Source: Leucocoprinus leucothites
Lineage: Eukaryota; Basidiomycota; Agaricomycetes; Agaricales; Agaricaceae
Assembly: GCA_013368445.1 (NCBI GenBank)
Contig: JAACJO010000008.1
Location: 1,798,001 to 1,862,000 of the forward strand
Reading direction: 5' to 3'
DNA length: 64,000 nucleotides
Part shown: piece after piece, positions 22,021 to 34,252 of the stretch
Layout of the letters: every line of letters begins with the position of its first letter
Numbering within the stretch: the stretch's first letter is position 1
Position numbers and translations under genes: made by a program
Notes under the pieces: model-generated
Database searches by the model: none
What the model was told of the DNA's origin: nothing
What the model saw: only the letters and a program-made list of their open reading frames with translations

Positions 22021-23050
22021 TCAATTGTAAACATGTGTCACATGGTGAAGTGCGAAATTCCACCAGCCATCAGGAATGCATGCATGTTTACGCATTGCCT
22101 GCATTTTCTCATGAAGAGTTCGGTGCATGCATTCCACACGACCATTCTGTTCATGGCTAACCAATGCTTTAGTTGGGCTGAAGTAAATTCTCTGCCCATA
22201 TCAGTTCGAAGAGTTTTCATATTATGGCCTGTTTGCATTTTGTTCATATTAATGAAAGCAATAAGCAAATCAGCCATTTCTGATTTCTTCTTTAATAAAC
22301 CAATCCAAGCATGTGAAGAATAATCATTGACCATCATTAAAACATATTTATGTTTATAATACGATAATGTCAGGTATTCTTTTAAGTTGGCATGGATTAA
22401 TTCCATTGGTCAACTCGCTCTGGTGGGATTCTCAGAGTAATGGGAGTGAGGAGTTTTCCCTGCAATGCAACCCTTACATATCGGTATTGCTAATATAGGT
22501 CCTTCGATGTTGTCTATTACAATAGTATTTTCGTGTACTTTTCGTAAGACTCAATCTGAAGCGTGACCCATCCTCTGATGGAGTACTTCCCATGATATGT
22601 TTTTAGCAAGTCCAATGTTTAATGCTGTATGTTGGCTATGTATGATTTTTGTATGTAACTAATGCAAGTTAGGTTGTTCTTGTTTCAATGCAAATCCTTC
22701 AAGAAGGTGGACCCCTTCTCTTCCGAATTGCGTCATTTCACCATCTATCACCACTGTAGTTCCATCAAAGCATAGCTTTGCAATGGATACTAAGCAATAA
22801 GAACCATCTCTCATATAAAGGACTGGAGAAAGAGTGACGTGTCACTCTTCTATGTTAGCTTCGTCAACTCGTATAACAGTGTCAAAGAGTACAGTGCCCC
22901 AACCTAATACTGGTATAGGCATATCTTTTCCAGCTGTTCTTACTTTCAAGGCTCATTGAATGCTTCATAATACATAAAATCATGAATATTATTTGTGTAA
23001 TGTGATGATGCGCCTGAGTTGAGTAGCCATAAGTCCTTATATCCCCTCAT
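22021..23050 (-). pseudogene. copia protease and integrase core, decayed
   Basis: Reading leftward from 23,035: WLLNSGASSHYTNN, the copia protease active site, but with Asn (AAC) where the catalytic Asp of D-S-G should be. After a heavily broken stretch comes a zinc-finger end ICKGCIAGKTPHSHY, then the integrase core with VNDYSSHAWIGLLKKKSEM (first Asp), LRTDMGREFTS (second Asp) and, in another frame, QNGRVECMHRTLHEK (the Glu). The catalytic triad D-D-E of the integrase is still visible, but frameshifts and stops prevent expression. Confidence 0.85.
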
Positions 23051-23396
23051 GGAAATATGTTGAAAAATTTCAAACATTTTCCATGAGTCTCAATCAATCT
23101 TGGATTCAGTTCTAGACTAAAGTCTTCAAGCTTCTCAAAGATGATCACCATGTAAAATTATCTCAGATTTAGTTCAATCAGATGAATCAGCTCCTGACAA
23201 AGTTCCTTCGGTAGCTGGACATGTGAATGATAAAGAAATTTTTTTTTGCCAGTTTAGTAACCGGCTGCTGTCCAAATCTATCTAAAGATCGATCTTTCGA
23301 AACTTCCCCTAGACCTTTCATCCAAGGTCGCTCCTGCCATGCTTCGCCCTCCTGTGGGAACCATTTCTGGTCTTCTTGTGCCAGGTGGCATTGCCG

Positions 23397-24440
23397 TCAA
23401 CCTTCTTCATCTTCTTCTTCCTTCTTTGGGTCGGAAGAGTTGTCTTTGGTCTGATAACAAGCATTAGAGTGAGTTCTGATTGGTAAATCATGAGATACAT
23501 ACCCTGCACTGTGTCGGTGATCCTCATTGGTCATTTCGCCTTCTGTTGCACTGGCAGATTCAGCGAACAGATCATGGTCTATGACCATGCCCTCTTGCCA
23601 TTCTTCGGCACTCGAAATGTGTGGATGCAGATCAGTGGCTGGAGTCAGGAAATGGGTGCATTCAACCTCCATTGGTTCCTCGGGAGCTGGCTTCCAATAA
23701 CCATCCCATGGAGTAATCACTGGAGCAATGTCCAAGGAGTCTACATCCATCAATGTAGGCGGGTTCTGTGGATCCTGGAGGTCAGCATGAAGGGCCCTCA
23801 GTATTTCTGTATGCCACCAGCCTCGAAGCCAAGCAGGTATGCTCATGGCTTCCTCAACATAATCTTCCAGAGTGTGGTCACATCCAAGACAAAAGCAAGA
23901 GTGAGGATGCTCCACAACATCAATGTTGTCTTCCGCACCCCAGTACCGAGCCCATTTATTTTGGGTTCGTGGGATGCAGTTGAAGATTCCATCGTTACAA
24001 GTCCCGCAGGGGTGTCTTGTAGGCATAGATAGAAAAAACTGATTTTCACTCACATCCACTGGAGGGAGTGCAGGCCATTCTTCCGCTGGATCTTCCTGAG
24101 TATATCCAATATCCAGTAAGTATTCAGCGTAAATAGCTTTCTCAGATCTGGTCTGTTCTAGTGGAGCTCGCTGGAGAATCCGGTGAATGGTATGCATTAA
24201 ACCTTGATCACAGATCATACATATGCAATCATCAAGATCAGTCAACAGTCCCAATAAGGGTTTCTGCTTAATAATCTCGTGTTTAGTACGTGGTAGGCAA
24301 AGCACTTTTGCTCCACTATTACGGCAACAGTAATGCTGAACACTGTTTTTGTGGTGGGAATTACTCACCAAAGGTCGTGGATCAAACTTGGGGGGTTCAT
24401 CTAACCAATCAAAAATGTGATTAGAGGATTCGTTTTTCAT
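23397..24440 (-). pseudogene. Cys/His-rich open frame between gag and protease of the copia element
   Basis: 347 codons free of stops on the coding strand of the element. It holds several close-set cysteines and histidines: HYCCRNSGAKVLCLPRTKH, CICMICDQGLMH, HPCGTCNDGIFNCIPR and HPHSCFCLGCDH, suggesting one or two zinc-binding folds. The second half is acidic and Pro-rich and ends in a Lys/Glu tract. This is much longer than the usual gag zinc knuckle region. I do not recognise a family. It may be part of a gag-pol polyprotein whose joints are now lost. Confidence 0.6.
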
Positions 24441-25250
24441 GTTATAATTACACTCACAATCTCCTGTGGTTGGTTCCTGGGATGCCTTTCACTTTTCATG
24501 CGATCGGCTTGTGCCAGGTGTCCCCGATGTGGAAGGTGTTGGTGGAGCTCCCACTGAAGGAGCTCACGATGGTGTCGCTTGCTTCTCTTCAAGTTCGTCA
24601 GCCTTTCTCTGTCACTGAAGTTCAGCGGACTTTTTAGGGTCTGAAGACATAACAAGTGTAAACTGGCAGTGGCCAGAGCATACCTTTTTGGGATTCGCAG
24701 GAGGATTCTTCTTGGCCAGACTGTGATGGTCCTGGAAGATCTCCGCTAATTCCCCATCATCTCCTAGTGAGACCATGGACCATGCCCGACCATTAATATC
24801 ACATGGATCCGTGGAGTACAGTCCAGTGACTTTCTGATCTTTCCCAACCTGCTCTGCTAGCTTATCCAGAGTTTTGATATCTGAAGGTGGTATCCAGCAA
24901 GCTTCCTCAGTCTGAGGAGGTGTGGGGACAATTTTGTGCTTCTTACCATCTTTGGATTTGACGGTAATAGGGTGTGGTCTGGGTGTAAACTTATTCGGCT
25001 GATATTTCCTATGTGAGTTTCTGGGTTTCAGGGAATCTAAAGCTAGTTTCCTAGCCTCTTCTAGCCCTTTCATCATGGTGGCCTTGTCATTGGCCAATAA
25101 GCCATTGAATTTGGCTTTCTCAGTGGCCTCCCAGTCATTGGAAGATCTCGGACTGGCCATTTCTACATCCAAAGAGGCTTTGGATTTGCCTTTTTCAGTG
25201 GCCATCTGGTCTTTTTCAGATGAGATTCTTGCATGTTCCTCCCCATTCAG
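24437..25250 (-). pseudogene. copia gag-protease connecting region
   Basis: Open stretches at 24612-25205 (197 codons, hydrophilic, Lys-rich, for example SKDGKKHKIVPTPPQTEEA) and 24437-24655 continue the coding strand between gag and the Cys/His-rich part. No domain recognised. Confidence 0.5.
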
Positions 25251-26813
25251 TCAATTCTCCCAATTAATAATCGCATTTGCTTTCGCGATGGAGTAAGGAG
25301 ATTCTTCCGGGATGAGGAAGTGGTTATTTGTAGCCATAAGTGTCAGGTGTTCCTGCCGATATTGGTCAGCTTCCCAAACAAGTAACAAAACACTATGAGC
25401 CACCTTTTGAGCAGGCTCAAGGTTTTCAGCATGCCAGGCCTTCAGGTATGCTTCTTCAGTGTCCTTAAGGGCCTTCTTGGCTTGTTGCTTAAGAAGTTTC
25501 CTATTAGCCCAAACTAGGGGTTTTGGAATGGCAGAGCTCACCAGAGTAGGAGAGACATTGGTACAGGTGTGTGGAGCCGGAGTACAGCTTGAACCTGGAG
25601 CAAGGGGCTGAAAACGATTTTGGTTAATAAACCTATCATTGAATCTAACTCCTTTGCTGCTTACTGGAGTTAATACGGCAGGCGCCGCAAAGCCGATATG
25701 AGGATCGGTGATTGCCATGTGAGCCCTATTAGAACCCTTAGTGGGTTTCTTCCCTTGCTTCTTCTTCTTTTGGACCAGAGTCCAATTTCCGAAGGAAGCC
25801 AGAGCTGGGTTTTGTCGCTGTTGCTGGGGAGGACACGCTTGGCCTCCCTGTGCAGCCTGAGCAGCTGCAGCTGCATGCCTCTTACACGCACCTTTGCTGA
25901 CACCTTGTCCAGGCATCAGTGAAGCGTTAGGGGCATAGTGGTTGTTGGGGGGTCCAGCCAGTCTGCGCAAGTAGGCAGGCATTGCGTTGGAAGTGACATT
26001 AGCATACATGCTATTGCTGGCAGCAGCAAGTTGAGGAACAGAGGTAGGAGCACGAGTGTTAGATGATTGAGTTGATTGCATAGTAAGTTGGTGTTGGTTA
26101 GACACCCTATACTGGTACTCTGCATTTATACTCGATACAACTGTATCCCATGTAACCATATTCAGAGTAGTGCGGTTTGCTAAATACGTCTGAATGACTG
26201 GTTCCCAGTCATCCGGGAGTGAATGGAGTAAAATCATCACCCTCAGAAGTTCTGGTATGGTCGTGGCAGTCGGAGGATGCAGCACATCAGCTGGCCAAGT
26301 CATCATCATAGTTGCCACATTGGTTGGAACTTGTAAAGCTCCACTAGCTTGTGCAAGCTGAGTGAATAGGGAAGTAAGTTCCGCTACATCGGTAGTAGGA
26401 TCTCTTCCTTTCTTGACTTGGATATGTAAAGCTTTCTTTAGAAGGCTAAGTATGGCTGAAGGTCCGGTCATTCCATACAAATTTCGTAGATGAACCCAAA
26501 GCTCATGCAATTGTTAGAACCCATGATTTAACATGGAGTTAGGAAGGCTACTATTGATGAGAGCCAAGGCCTGTGAATTCAAATTTGTTCTCCTTCGAAT
26601 TTCTAATACAACTGCATTGGCATCGGCAAACTGTCCGGCTCCTGAACCCTGTGTGGGTGCAGTGAGAGCTCATTCAGTTACCGTCCATGCAGTCTCCACA
26701 CAATCAGAGACAGTGCATAAGGACATGGCATCTTTAATTTGAAGAGACCAATTCTGATAACGATCCTGACTGGTTAAGGTGGGAATCGATTCACAGATTT
26801 GGTTTGCAGACAT
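25251..26813 (-). pseudogene. copia gag, decayed
   Basis: One frame runs from ATG 26813 (MSANQICESIPTLTSQDRYQ) to 25251 with stops only at 26670-26672 (TGA) and 26514-26516 (TAA). It contains the UBN2-type capsid motifs of copia gag: YQNWSLQIKDAM, ELWVHLRNLYGM, and MILLHSLPDDWEPVIQTYL near 26,210. It then has a Gln/Ala-rich basic region and WTLVQKKKKQGKKP. A Leu-His-Ser-Leu-Pro-x-x-[WY] block is characteristic of this gag. Both stops fit C-to-T changes (CGA to TGA, CAA to TAA). Confidence 0.85.
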
Positions 26814-26999
26814 GGGTACTGTATGAGAAAAAAAGTTTGCAGACGGTTGAAAGTCTACAAATCAGATTTCCATCAGTAGGTGATCATGGAAGGTGGTATT
26901 GCTACCATTCCACGATTACAAGCCATATGGAAGGTTCCCTTTCAAGGAAGAACATTCCATCCGACAACTCTTTGTCAAATTAAGTCAAAGGTGCTGTTG

Positions 27000-27011
27000 G
27001 GGCCCATAACC
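27000..27011 (-). other. copia primer-binding site matching the initiator tRNA-Met anticodon arm
   Basis: Directly next to the 5' LTR, the plus strand reads GGGCCCATAACC, the anticodon stem-loop of eukaryotic initiator tRNA-Met (anticodon CAT). The element's RNA would therefore pair with an internal tRNA fragment, as is known for Drosophila copia, not with the tRNA 3' end. Confidence 0.8.
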
Positions 27012-27549
27012 TGTTGAAACAGTAATTGCTGCTACACAGCATAGTGCACAGTGACTAAGCAATCTATGACACACTCACTTTGTAAGAACAATAGTTCAGT
27101 CAGTTGTAACAGTGAGTAATCAGTGTAGAATGGTAGCTGAGTAAGGTTGTGTAAAATGTTGAGTTCGAGTGAAGCAATGATGATGATAGTTGTTTAGTTG
27201 TACAGAATAGAATTGGTAAAACTTCTTCTACCATTGAATTCTAGTCCATATTTTATATGTTTCTACAATATCTACTGAGTCATAGAATATATCGCATATT
27301 ATCGACTCATATTGTGGTATCATAATCATTCTGACTGTGTCTGAGTCATTCTGACTCATTACTAGTCATATATGTCATCCTGACTCATGAATGGCTTCTT
27401 CTAGAGTCATTCCGACTAACTATTTAGTCTACGGATATCATGTACAGTCATACTACATATCATGGAATATATTAAGACATAATGATCAGATCATAACTAT
27501 AAGTACTGATCCATGATGGAATCAATCCTAGAATAGTCTGAGAGAAATT
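27012..27549 (-). repeat. copia 5' LTR, left piece (538 bases)
   Basis: Matches 18264-18801 with about seventeen differences, nearly all transitions. It ends at GAGAAATT (27542-27549), where the intact LTR has GAGCAATT; the 25 kb element starts at 27550. The missing 75 bases are at 52794-52868. Confidence 0.94.
27542..27549. repeat. 8-base target-site duplication, left copy
   Basis: GAGAAATT; the right copy at 52786-52793 and the unbroken LTR at 18794-18801 both read GAGCAATT. One mismatch. Confidence 0.8.
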
Positions 27550-27590
27550 CGGATAGCCAGTGCATTAGTATAGGTCAAAAGGGGGTGCAC
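27550..27590 (+). repeat. left terminal inverted repeat of the 25 kb element
   Basis: CGGATAGCCAGTGCATTAG... up to the GGGGGT run at 27581-27586. It aligns to the complement of 52745-52785 with shared AGCC at bases 6-9 and a GGGGG run one base out of register. Confidence 0.6.
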
Positions 27591-28559
27591 TTTTGTGCTT
27601 GTGTAAGGGTACCGTACTTGGTCACATGCTTGGTAATAGCGGCTGTGTTTACTACTACTAGTGCTAATAGCACCCTACTACTATCTGAGCATGAGCTAGC
27701 ACCCACTGCTTTTACCTCTATACCCCCACCTGAAAAATGGAGCCCTTAAAAATAATTTGAGCGTGTACCAGTGCAAACCTTGAGCTTGAGACCTTCAACT
27801 TGAGGAAGTGTTGCAGCTGCAGAACTCAGGTAATTCTGGAGTAAAAGCCTACCAGTGGGGCGTGGTTTGTGAGTAAATGGTGAAAGACAGAAGGAACCGG
27901 TCGCTGCAAAACCAATTTGCACTGCACCAGCAGAGCTGTGGAACTGGTTTGTGAAGAACTGGTCTCAACGACAGCAAGGAAATTGTGCCATTAGTTTTTT
28001 AAATACCAAAGGTCTCGTATCAAGAGTAGTGGCTTTACTTGAGCAAGATCACTTTGAAGCTAGATACCCTGCAAGACCCACCAGAGTTGGGTTTACCTTG
28101 GATTAGCCAATCTGCCCACTGTCCCAGCATGCATATTAAGCAAGTGATAGTATTGAGTTTATTTAGAGTAAATAGGTGTAAGTCCATTCCAAAGCACTGA
28201 AGCACCAGAGAAAATATGGTTGGCAGAAGGCCTGGTGGCCCAGGAACCAGTCTTATCAACAAAAGGAGAGTGAAGCTGGTTCTAGAAAAACCAGTTTCAC
28301 CACTGAAAGACCAATGAAATTGGTTCCTTGGGGACCAGTTTCAATGGTGAGAAACACATAGAGCTAGCTACTCAACAATTAGCCTTGGTATCAAGAGAGG
28401 GGTGAAACTGGTTCTCTAAGAGTTAATGTGAGCAACAAGAAAGCAGCTAAAGCTCTCAAAAAATCAGAGTTTCAAGAGTCAATTTATGTGTTGAAAGACT
28501 GCCAGTGAAACTAGATTTTGAGAGTCAGCTTCAGCTGTGGAGGACCAGCAAAACTGGTT
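27591..28559. other. left subterminal region outside the repeat block
   Basis: No gene recognised. From about 27,900 isolated AACTGGTT and AACCAGTT motifs appear and become dense after 28,560. Confidence 0.5.
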
Positions 28560-30260
28560 ACCCAAAAACTGGTTGGCTAGCAGAACTTGGTTTTTGAGGA
28601 ACAGGTTTCAGTAATAGAGAAAGGCTGGCAAAATTGGTTGGCCAGAAATTGGTTGTTTGGAAACCAGTTTCAATGGTAAAAGGCAGACAAAACTGGTTTT
28701 TCTAGAACTAGTCCCAACAACAAAAGGCCAGCATAACTGGTTCCTGGTTGACCAGTTCCAGCATTGAAAGGCCAGTGTAACTAGTTCCCAGTCAACCAAT
28801 TCCAGCACTGAAAGGTGGGCATAAATGGTTTCAAAAGAACCAGTTCCAGCAGTGAGTAACTGGCAAAACTGGTTCCCAGTCAACCAGTTCCAGTGTTGAA
28901 CAGCTAGTGTAACTGGTTCCCAGTCAACCAATTCCAGTATCAAAAGGCAGGCATAACTAGTTTTACAAGAACCAGTTCCAGTAGTGAGTAACTGGTAAAA
29001 CTGGTTCCTAGTCAACCAGTTCCAGTGCTGAAAGGCCAGTGTAACTGGTTCCCAGTCAACCAATTCCAGTATCAAAAGGCAGGCATAACTAGTTTTGCAA
29101 GAACCAGTTCCAGCAGTGAGTAACTGGTAAAACTGGTTCCTAGTTAACTAGTTCCAGTATTGGAAGACTAGTGTAACTGGTTTCCAGTCAACCAGTTCCA
29201 GTGTTGAATAGCCAGTGTAACTGGTTCTCAGTCAACCAATTCCAGTATCAAAAGGCAGGCATAACTAGTTTTACAAGAACCAGTTCCAGCAGTGAGTGAC
29301 TGGTAAAACTGGTTCCTAGTCAACCAGTTTCAGTATCAAAAGGTAGGCATAACTAGTTTTGCAAGAACTAGTTCCAGCAGCAAGTGACTAGTGGAACTGG
29401 TTCCTAGTCAACCAGTTCTAACAACAAAAGGTGGGCAAAACTGGTTTTTATAAGAACCAGTTCCAGCATTGAAAAGCAGTCAAAACTGGTTTTATAAGAA
29501 CCAGTTCCAATGATGAAAGGCTAGTGTAACTGGTTCCCAGTCAACTAGCTCCAGTGTTGAACAGCCAGCATAACTGGTTCCCAGCTAACCAGTTTTATAA
29601 GAACTAGTTCCAGCAGTGAGTGACTGGTGAAACCAGTTCTCAGTCAACTAGTTCCAATAGCAAAAGGCCAGCATAACTGGTTCCCAGTCAACCAGTTCCA
29701 GCAACAAAAGGTAGGCAAAACTGGTTTTATAAGAACCAGTTCCAATAACAAAAGGCCAGTGTAACTGGTTCCTAGTCAAACAGTTCTAGTACGGAACAGC
29801 CAGCATAACTGGTTCCCATCCAACCAGTTCTGACAACAAAAGGTAGGCATAATCAGTTTTATAAGAACCAGCCTCAGCAGTAAGTGACTGGTGAAACTAG
29901 TTCTTAGTTAACCAGTTCCAGTGCTGAATAGCCAATGTAACTGGTTCCCAGCTAACCAGTTCTAATGGCGAAAGGCAGGCATAACCAGTTTTATAAGAAC
30001 CAGTTCCAGTAATGGGTGATTGGTAAAACTGGTTCTCAGTCAACTGGTTCCAATGGTGAAAGGCCAGTGTAACTGGTTCCCATTCAACCAGTTTTAGCAT
30101 CAAAAGGCTAGTGAAACTGGTTGATTGAGAACTAGTTTCAACAATAAAAGGCTGGCAAGACTGGTTCCAAATCAACCAGCTTTGCCACTGAAAGACAGGT
30201 GAAACTAGTTGATTGGGAACCAGTTTCACCACTGAGCACCAGTTTTTGAAAAACTGGTGC
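28560..30260. repeat. left subterminal block of about 44-base hairpin repeats
   Basis: About 1.7 kb of degenerate units, each built on AACTGGTT...AACCAGTT with a 5 to 10 base loop, then a spacer such as CCAGCACTGAAAGGCCAGTGT. Two alternating unit types are seen, with loops CCCAGTC or TTATAAG. The period is 44-48 bases, giving some three to four dozen units. Long minus-strand open frames here (for example 28608-29075 and 29897-30301) are by-products of the repeat period. Such blocks near the ends of DNA transposons usually bind the transposase. Confidence 0.9.
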
Positions 30261-30299
30261 ATACTTGACAATGCCAAGGATGAGATCATCACTAAAACC

Positions 30300-31510
30300 A
30301 CTGCATTCTTGCAAGTGCTGTTGCTGCATTATTGTGAGCATTGTTGTTGCACTGCTGTGAGTATTGTTGTTGCATTGTTGTGAGTATTGTCACTATATTG
30401 CTGTGAGTATCATTACCACATTATCATGAGTATCATCGCTACATTATCATGAGCATTGTCATCACATTATCATAAGTATCATTGTCACATTTTTGTGAGT
30501 GTTGCCATCAAATTGTCACAAGTATCATTATCACATTTTCATAAGGATTGTCGTCATGTTGTTATAAACGTTGACCTGATTGACGCTCATTGTGACTTAA
30601 TCATCCTAGACGCCGACACAGCCACAAGGACCGAGACTGCAGTTCTAGATTGGGAAGAGTACGTTGGGAAGTTCGATGTAGAAGAAGAATGATTTGATAT
30701 TGATTGGGATGAGTATAATTGGACAGACGTTATTAGGAGGATCAGGAGGAACAGTTTCACTGTTTGATTGCTATGGACTAACAGGACTGATTAACAGACA
30801 ATGATGGTTTCATGGACATCGCGTTTGGATTTGAACTATTAGATATCTAACTATGATAGCTGTTACATCGGCGGACAGATACATATTTATCAGAATCGCG
30901 ATAGTGATTTCGGACTTGTAATTGTAGTTTCATAGTTTGATATTGTTTCATCTAGTCAGTATTTAAAGACTTTATATCTGGAAGATTAAACGCAAATTTA
31001 ATCTTTCCTTTGTTTCCCGGACTACTTGTGTTTACTTGCCCTGCCTTGAATTCACTTGTATTATTGTTGTTGTCTCAAACCTCGCGCTACCTTAGACTTA
31101 CCTCAAGTCTTCTTGGCCTTCTCTTACTAGGCTTTCGAGAATACTCAAGCTTATTAATTGAAGTAGGTTAAAGACCAGTTAGCCACTGTCTTATGTAACC
31201 CAATCATGTGTTGTGACATGTGACGTTACTAGGCGCTCTGACTGTAAATCTTAACACATGTTGTCATAGGTATCATCATCACATGGTCATAAGTATCATC
31301 ATCACATGGTCATAAGTATCATCATCACATGGTCATAAGTATCATCATCACATTGTCATAACTATCATCATCATGTTTTCATGAGTATTGTGAGTATTGT
31401 CACCACATTGTCGTGAGCATAATTGTCATATCACTGTGAGCATCATCACCATATTGCCACAAGTATAGCCCCTGCATCACTATGAGCAAAATCACCACAT
31501 TACTGCAGCT
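30300..31510. repeat. tandem array of about 24-base units, split by a solo LTR
   Basis: Units of the form GAGTATCATTACCACATTATCAT run from about 30,300 to 30,559 and resume at 31,257-31,510 (cleanest copies: CATGGTCATAAGTATCATCAT three times). The interruption is exactly the solo LTR with its target duplication. Confidence 0.85.
30560..31256. mobile_element. solo LTR, 697 bases, with 5-base target duplication
   Basis: Begins TGTTATAAACG and ends ATCTTAACA, so it has TG..CA ends with an inverted TGTTA/TAACA. CATGT precedes it (30555-30559) and follows it (31257-31261). A TATA-like TATTTAAAGAC is at about 30,960. No internal retrotransposon sequence follows, so it is what remains after LTR-LTR recombination. 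It is unlike either other LTR in the window. Confidence 0.85.
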
Positions 31511-33284
31511 CAGAGGAAGATCGTTAAGTCACTGGGCACGAGGTCTGTGGGATGCCAGGTAGCAGTGTTAATGCGAAAGGAGGATGGGTGTAGAAAAGGA
31601 GAATAATGCAAATAATAGCGTAGGACTGGAAGACAGTGAGCAAAACTGAAATGGCAGCCCAAGAATGCGTGAAGGACTTGGCTACTAGTAGTTATTGTGA
31701 ATGTTACTGGCCTCGGAGCCTGGAGCATCTGCGTCAATATCCATCCCTTTGTTCTCTTCGCCACTCTCTCTCCTGCCCCTGCCCTCAACCTCAAATTCGC
31801 CATTGTCCTCACCCCCATTCTCGTCCCCATCCCCATCCTCACCCTCCTCCTCATCCTTGTCTTCATCCTCACCCACATCCTCATCCTCACCACTATCACC
31901 CTCTTGACCACTAGGCTCTGGAGCACCACCAGCACCTCCTTTCCTGGAAGATGTCTTCTTCGATGTATAAGCAAGGAGGTCCGATATGGCATCTGAATCA
32001 AATTCATCCAAGTCTGGATCCTCATAACCCCAGAGATTTTCTGGAACGATAGGGGTGTTGTTGTTGAGGCTGCTATGCTGTTGCTGGAGCACAGCAATTT
32101 GATGATCTAGAAGTTCGGAGTAAGTGCTGCTTTGCACCCTTCCATCTGGTGCGATTTGAAATAAATCATCTGGAGTAAGGCCACTCCAATCCATGAATGA
32201 TTGCGTGAGAAAAAGTCTTGCCTGCGGCTCGAAGTGAGCATGTTGGTAGGTTTCCATTTCCCCTGAGCTTGCAGACTTGATCCTGGTGAGTTTGCGAAGA
32301 ATGGCCTCCATAAGCACGGCCTGCTCAGGGCAGCCACAATTGAAGTGTCCCTGCTTGTGTGGTACCATGTCAGCAGACTCTTGGTAACTGGAAACAAAGT
32401 GGTCAAAGGGAACACCAGTAACACGAGTAGACTTGCAGTTTTCTGCACTGGCCCCATCCCAGACGTAGCCTTTTGACCCCCTGTTCTTCTTGTGATAAGG
32501 GCAGAGGCGATTGTGAGCACCAGTGGTGTGGATGTGTAGAGCAGTACGATGACTGTGAAGCATAGCTTGAGGAAGAACGGCCGATTCACTCCTGATTAAA
32601 TCTAGGGCAGTAAATGACATGGGAATGTTGTGCGCGATGAAGGTGTTGTATTTGTCATAAGCCTCTTCTGAAAAAAAAAAAAAGTCCAATGATTAGCGGT
32701 GTGTAGTGAGTCTGAAATGCGACACAATAACTGACCAGCTTCTTTTTCTTTCTGCCTCCTGCTGAGAAAGGTAAAGTGGCCCGAGTCCTTCTTCTTGACT
32801 TCGTATGCAGGGTCAGGTTCGTCACACTTCCAGAACCTGACACTGTCAAGTTTCAAGGGATCGTATCCTGGAATATCATGAAGAGAAGAGGGGGGAGTGT
32901 AAGCTGGTGGATTGCTGTGGTGGGGAAGACCGACAAGGAGGCACCACTCAAGGGGCTTGTATTCCTTGGGTTCAGGCTCCTCGTCACCTGGGTAGTCAGC
33001 AAGCGGATCTGCTGCTAAAACTGACTTTGATGATGCCAACGCCTCTTTCCCCTTTCCTTTGGGCTTGGTTAATTTGGCCTTTTTGGCCCCCTCTCCCTTT
33101 TTCGCACTCCCCTTCCTCATCGTGTCTCTCTGCTTCATTGTGGCCCCCTGCTTCTCCTTTCCTTTGCCAGCCGGTGTGATCTTTGAAACCGGTTTTACCT
33201 GGGTGGGCATGGCAGTTGGAGGAGGTCGCACTGCAGGTGGAGCAGCAGGTTTTGCAGGACTGAAAGGAGGTGGTGGCAGAATAG

Positions 33285-34252
33285 TGAAGGGAAGGTGGAC
33301 TAGGTGAGTGCGGTTTAAGTTGCGAGCACGACAGCGTCCGTCTGTTGTTGGTTCTGACCCAAATAGATAGTTTGATTAATAAATGTGTTTAATGAGATTT
33401 TTAATTGATATAATAACTCAGCGCTCGTGCGACGACGTGAGACGTTGCTGAGGAGTGAAACGATGATGAGGGCAGCCGGTTTGAGTGAGAACGATGCTTA
33501 AGAAGCTCAAACTTAGAGCTAAACTGAGTCGGAGAGATGGGGTAGATTTCACTAAAGAAAAGGGAAATACATCGTAGTATTTAAAGCTACGGTTCTACGA
33601 GTATCTACAATGCTGTAGCTGACTATAGGGAGCAGGAAGGAGCAGTTTACGAGACGATTTGTCGAGATTTTGTAAGGGAAAGCGAATTCTAAGGAATATT
33701 AGTGGTGGAGAAGTAGGTGGAGAGAAGGGTCCATGTGGCCATTTAGACCTACACTATTACATTAGGCGATGAGACGAAACGATAGCAGTTGAGCCGGAGC
33801 ACGAGTGACGATTTTATTAGATTTTTAGAAGGAGAAAGAGAGGAGGAATGGAAAAGGGAATATAAAGCAAACATTAAATATTCGGACTTCTGTCAGTTGG
33901 ATGACAGATCCTAACTCGGTTGCGTTGAAGCGGAGATGCCGAATGCGAAATATGCGTAGCGAGTAATAAAAGGAAAGTGTAGAATGGAGAGAGGAAAGGG
34001 GCATCTGGAATTGAGAGAGGAAAGGGGAAAGCTGAGGGGGATAGTGGTGGTAAGCGGCGGCTACTGGGCGAGGACTGTGCAGGGGCGTCTTGATACAGTA
34101 GTCGGCTATGATTGATGATTGGTGCGTTGCCAGGGTAGTAGGGTGTCGGTTAGTACACAGAGAGTTGTCGAAGAAGGAGGAAACTTAATCAGTAGTAGAG
34201 AGACGACGCGTGACGGCGGTGATATGACGTCACGCGACATCCGATCTCTACA
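33285..34252 (-). repeat. gypsy 3' LTR
   Basis: 968 bases, same sequence as 40542-41509. The stop region of pol overlaps its edge by a few bases. Confidence 0.96.

Noticed and set aside
28560..30260. Possible CRISPR array because of regular short palindromic repeats
   Set aside because: Eukaryotic genome, repeats degenerate, no constant repeat/variable spacer pattern, no cas genes; a subterminal transposon array explains it.
28608..30341. Long minus-strand open frames translating as repeated ELVDWEPVTLAF-type units
   Set aside because: They lie wholly in the hairpin-repeat block; the repeat period close to a multiple of three keeps frames open. Not genes.
31636..31996. Plus-strand open frames rich in Pro, His and Ser
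   Set aside because: They are the reverse complement of the acidic Asp/Glu-rich end of cargo gene 3.
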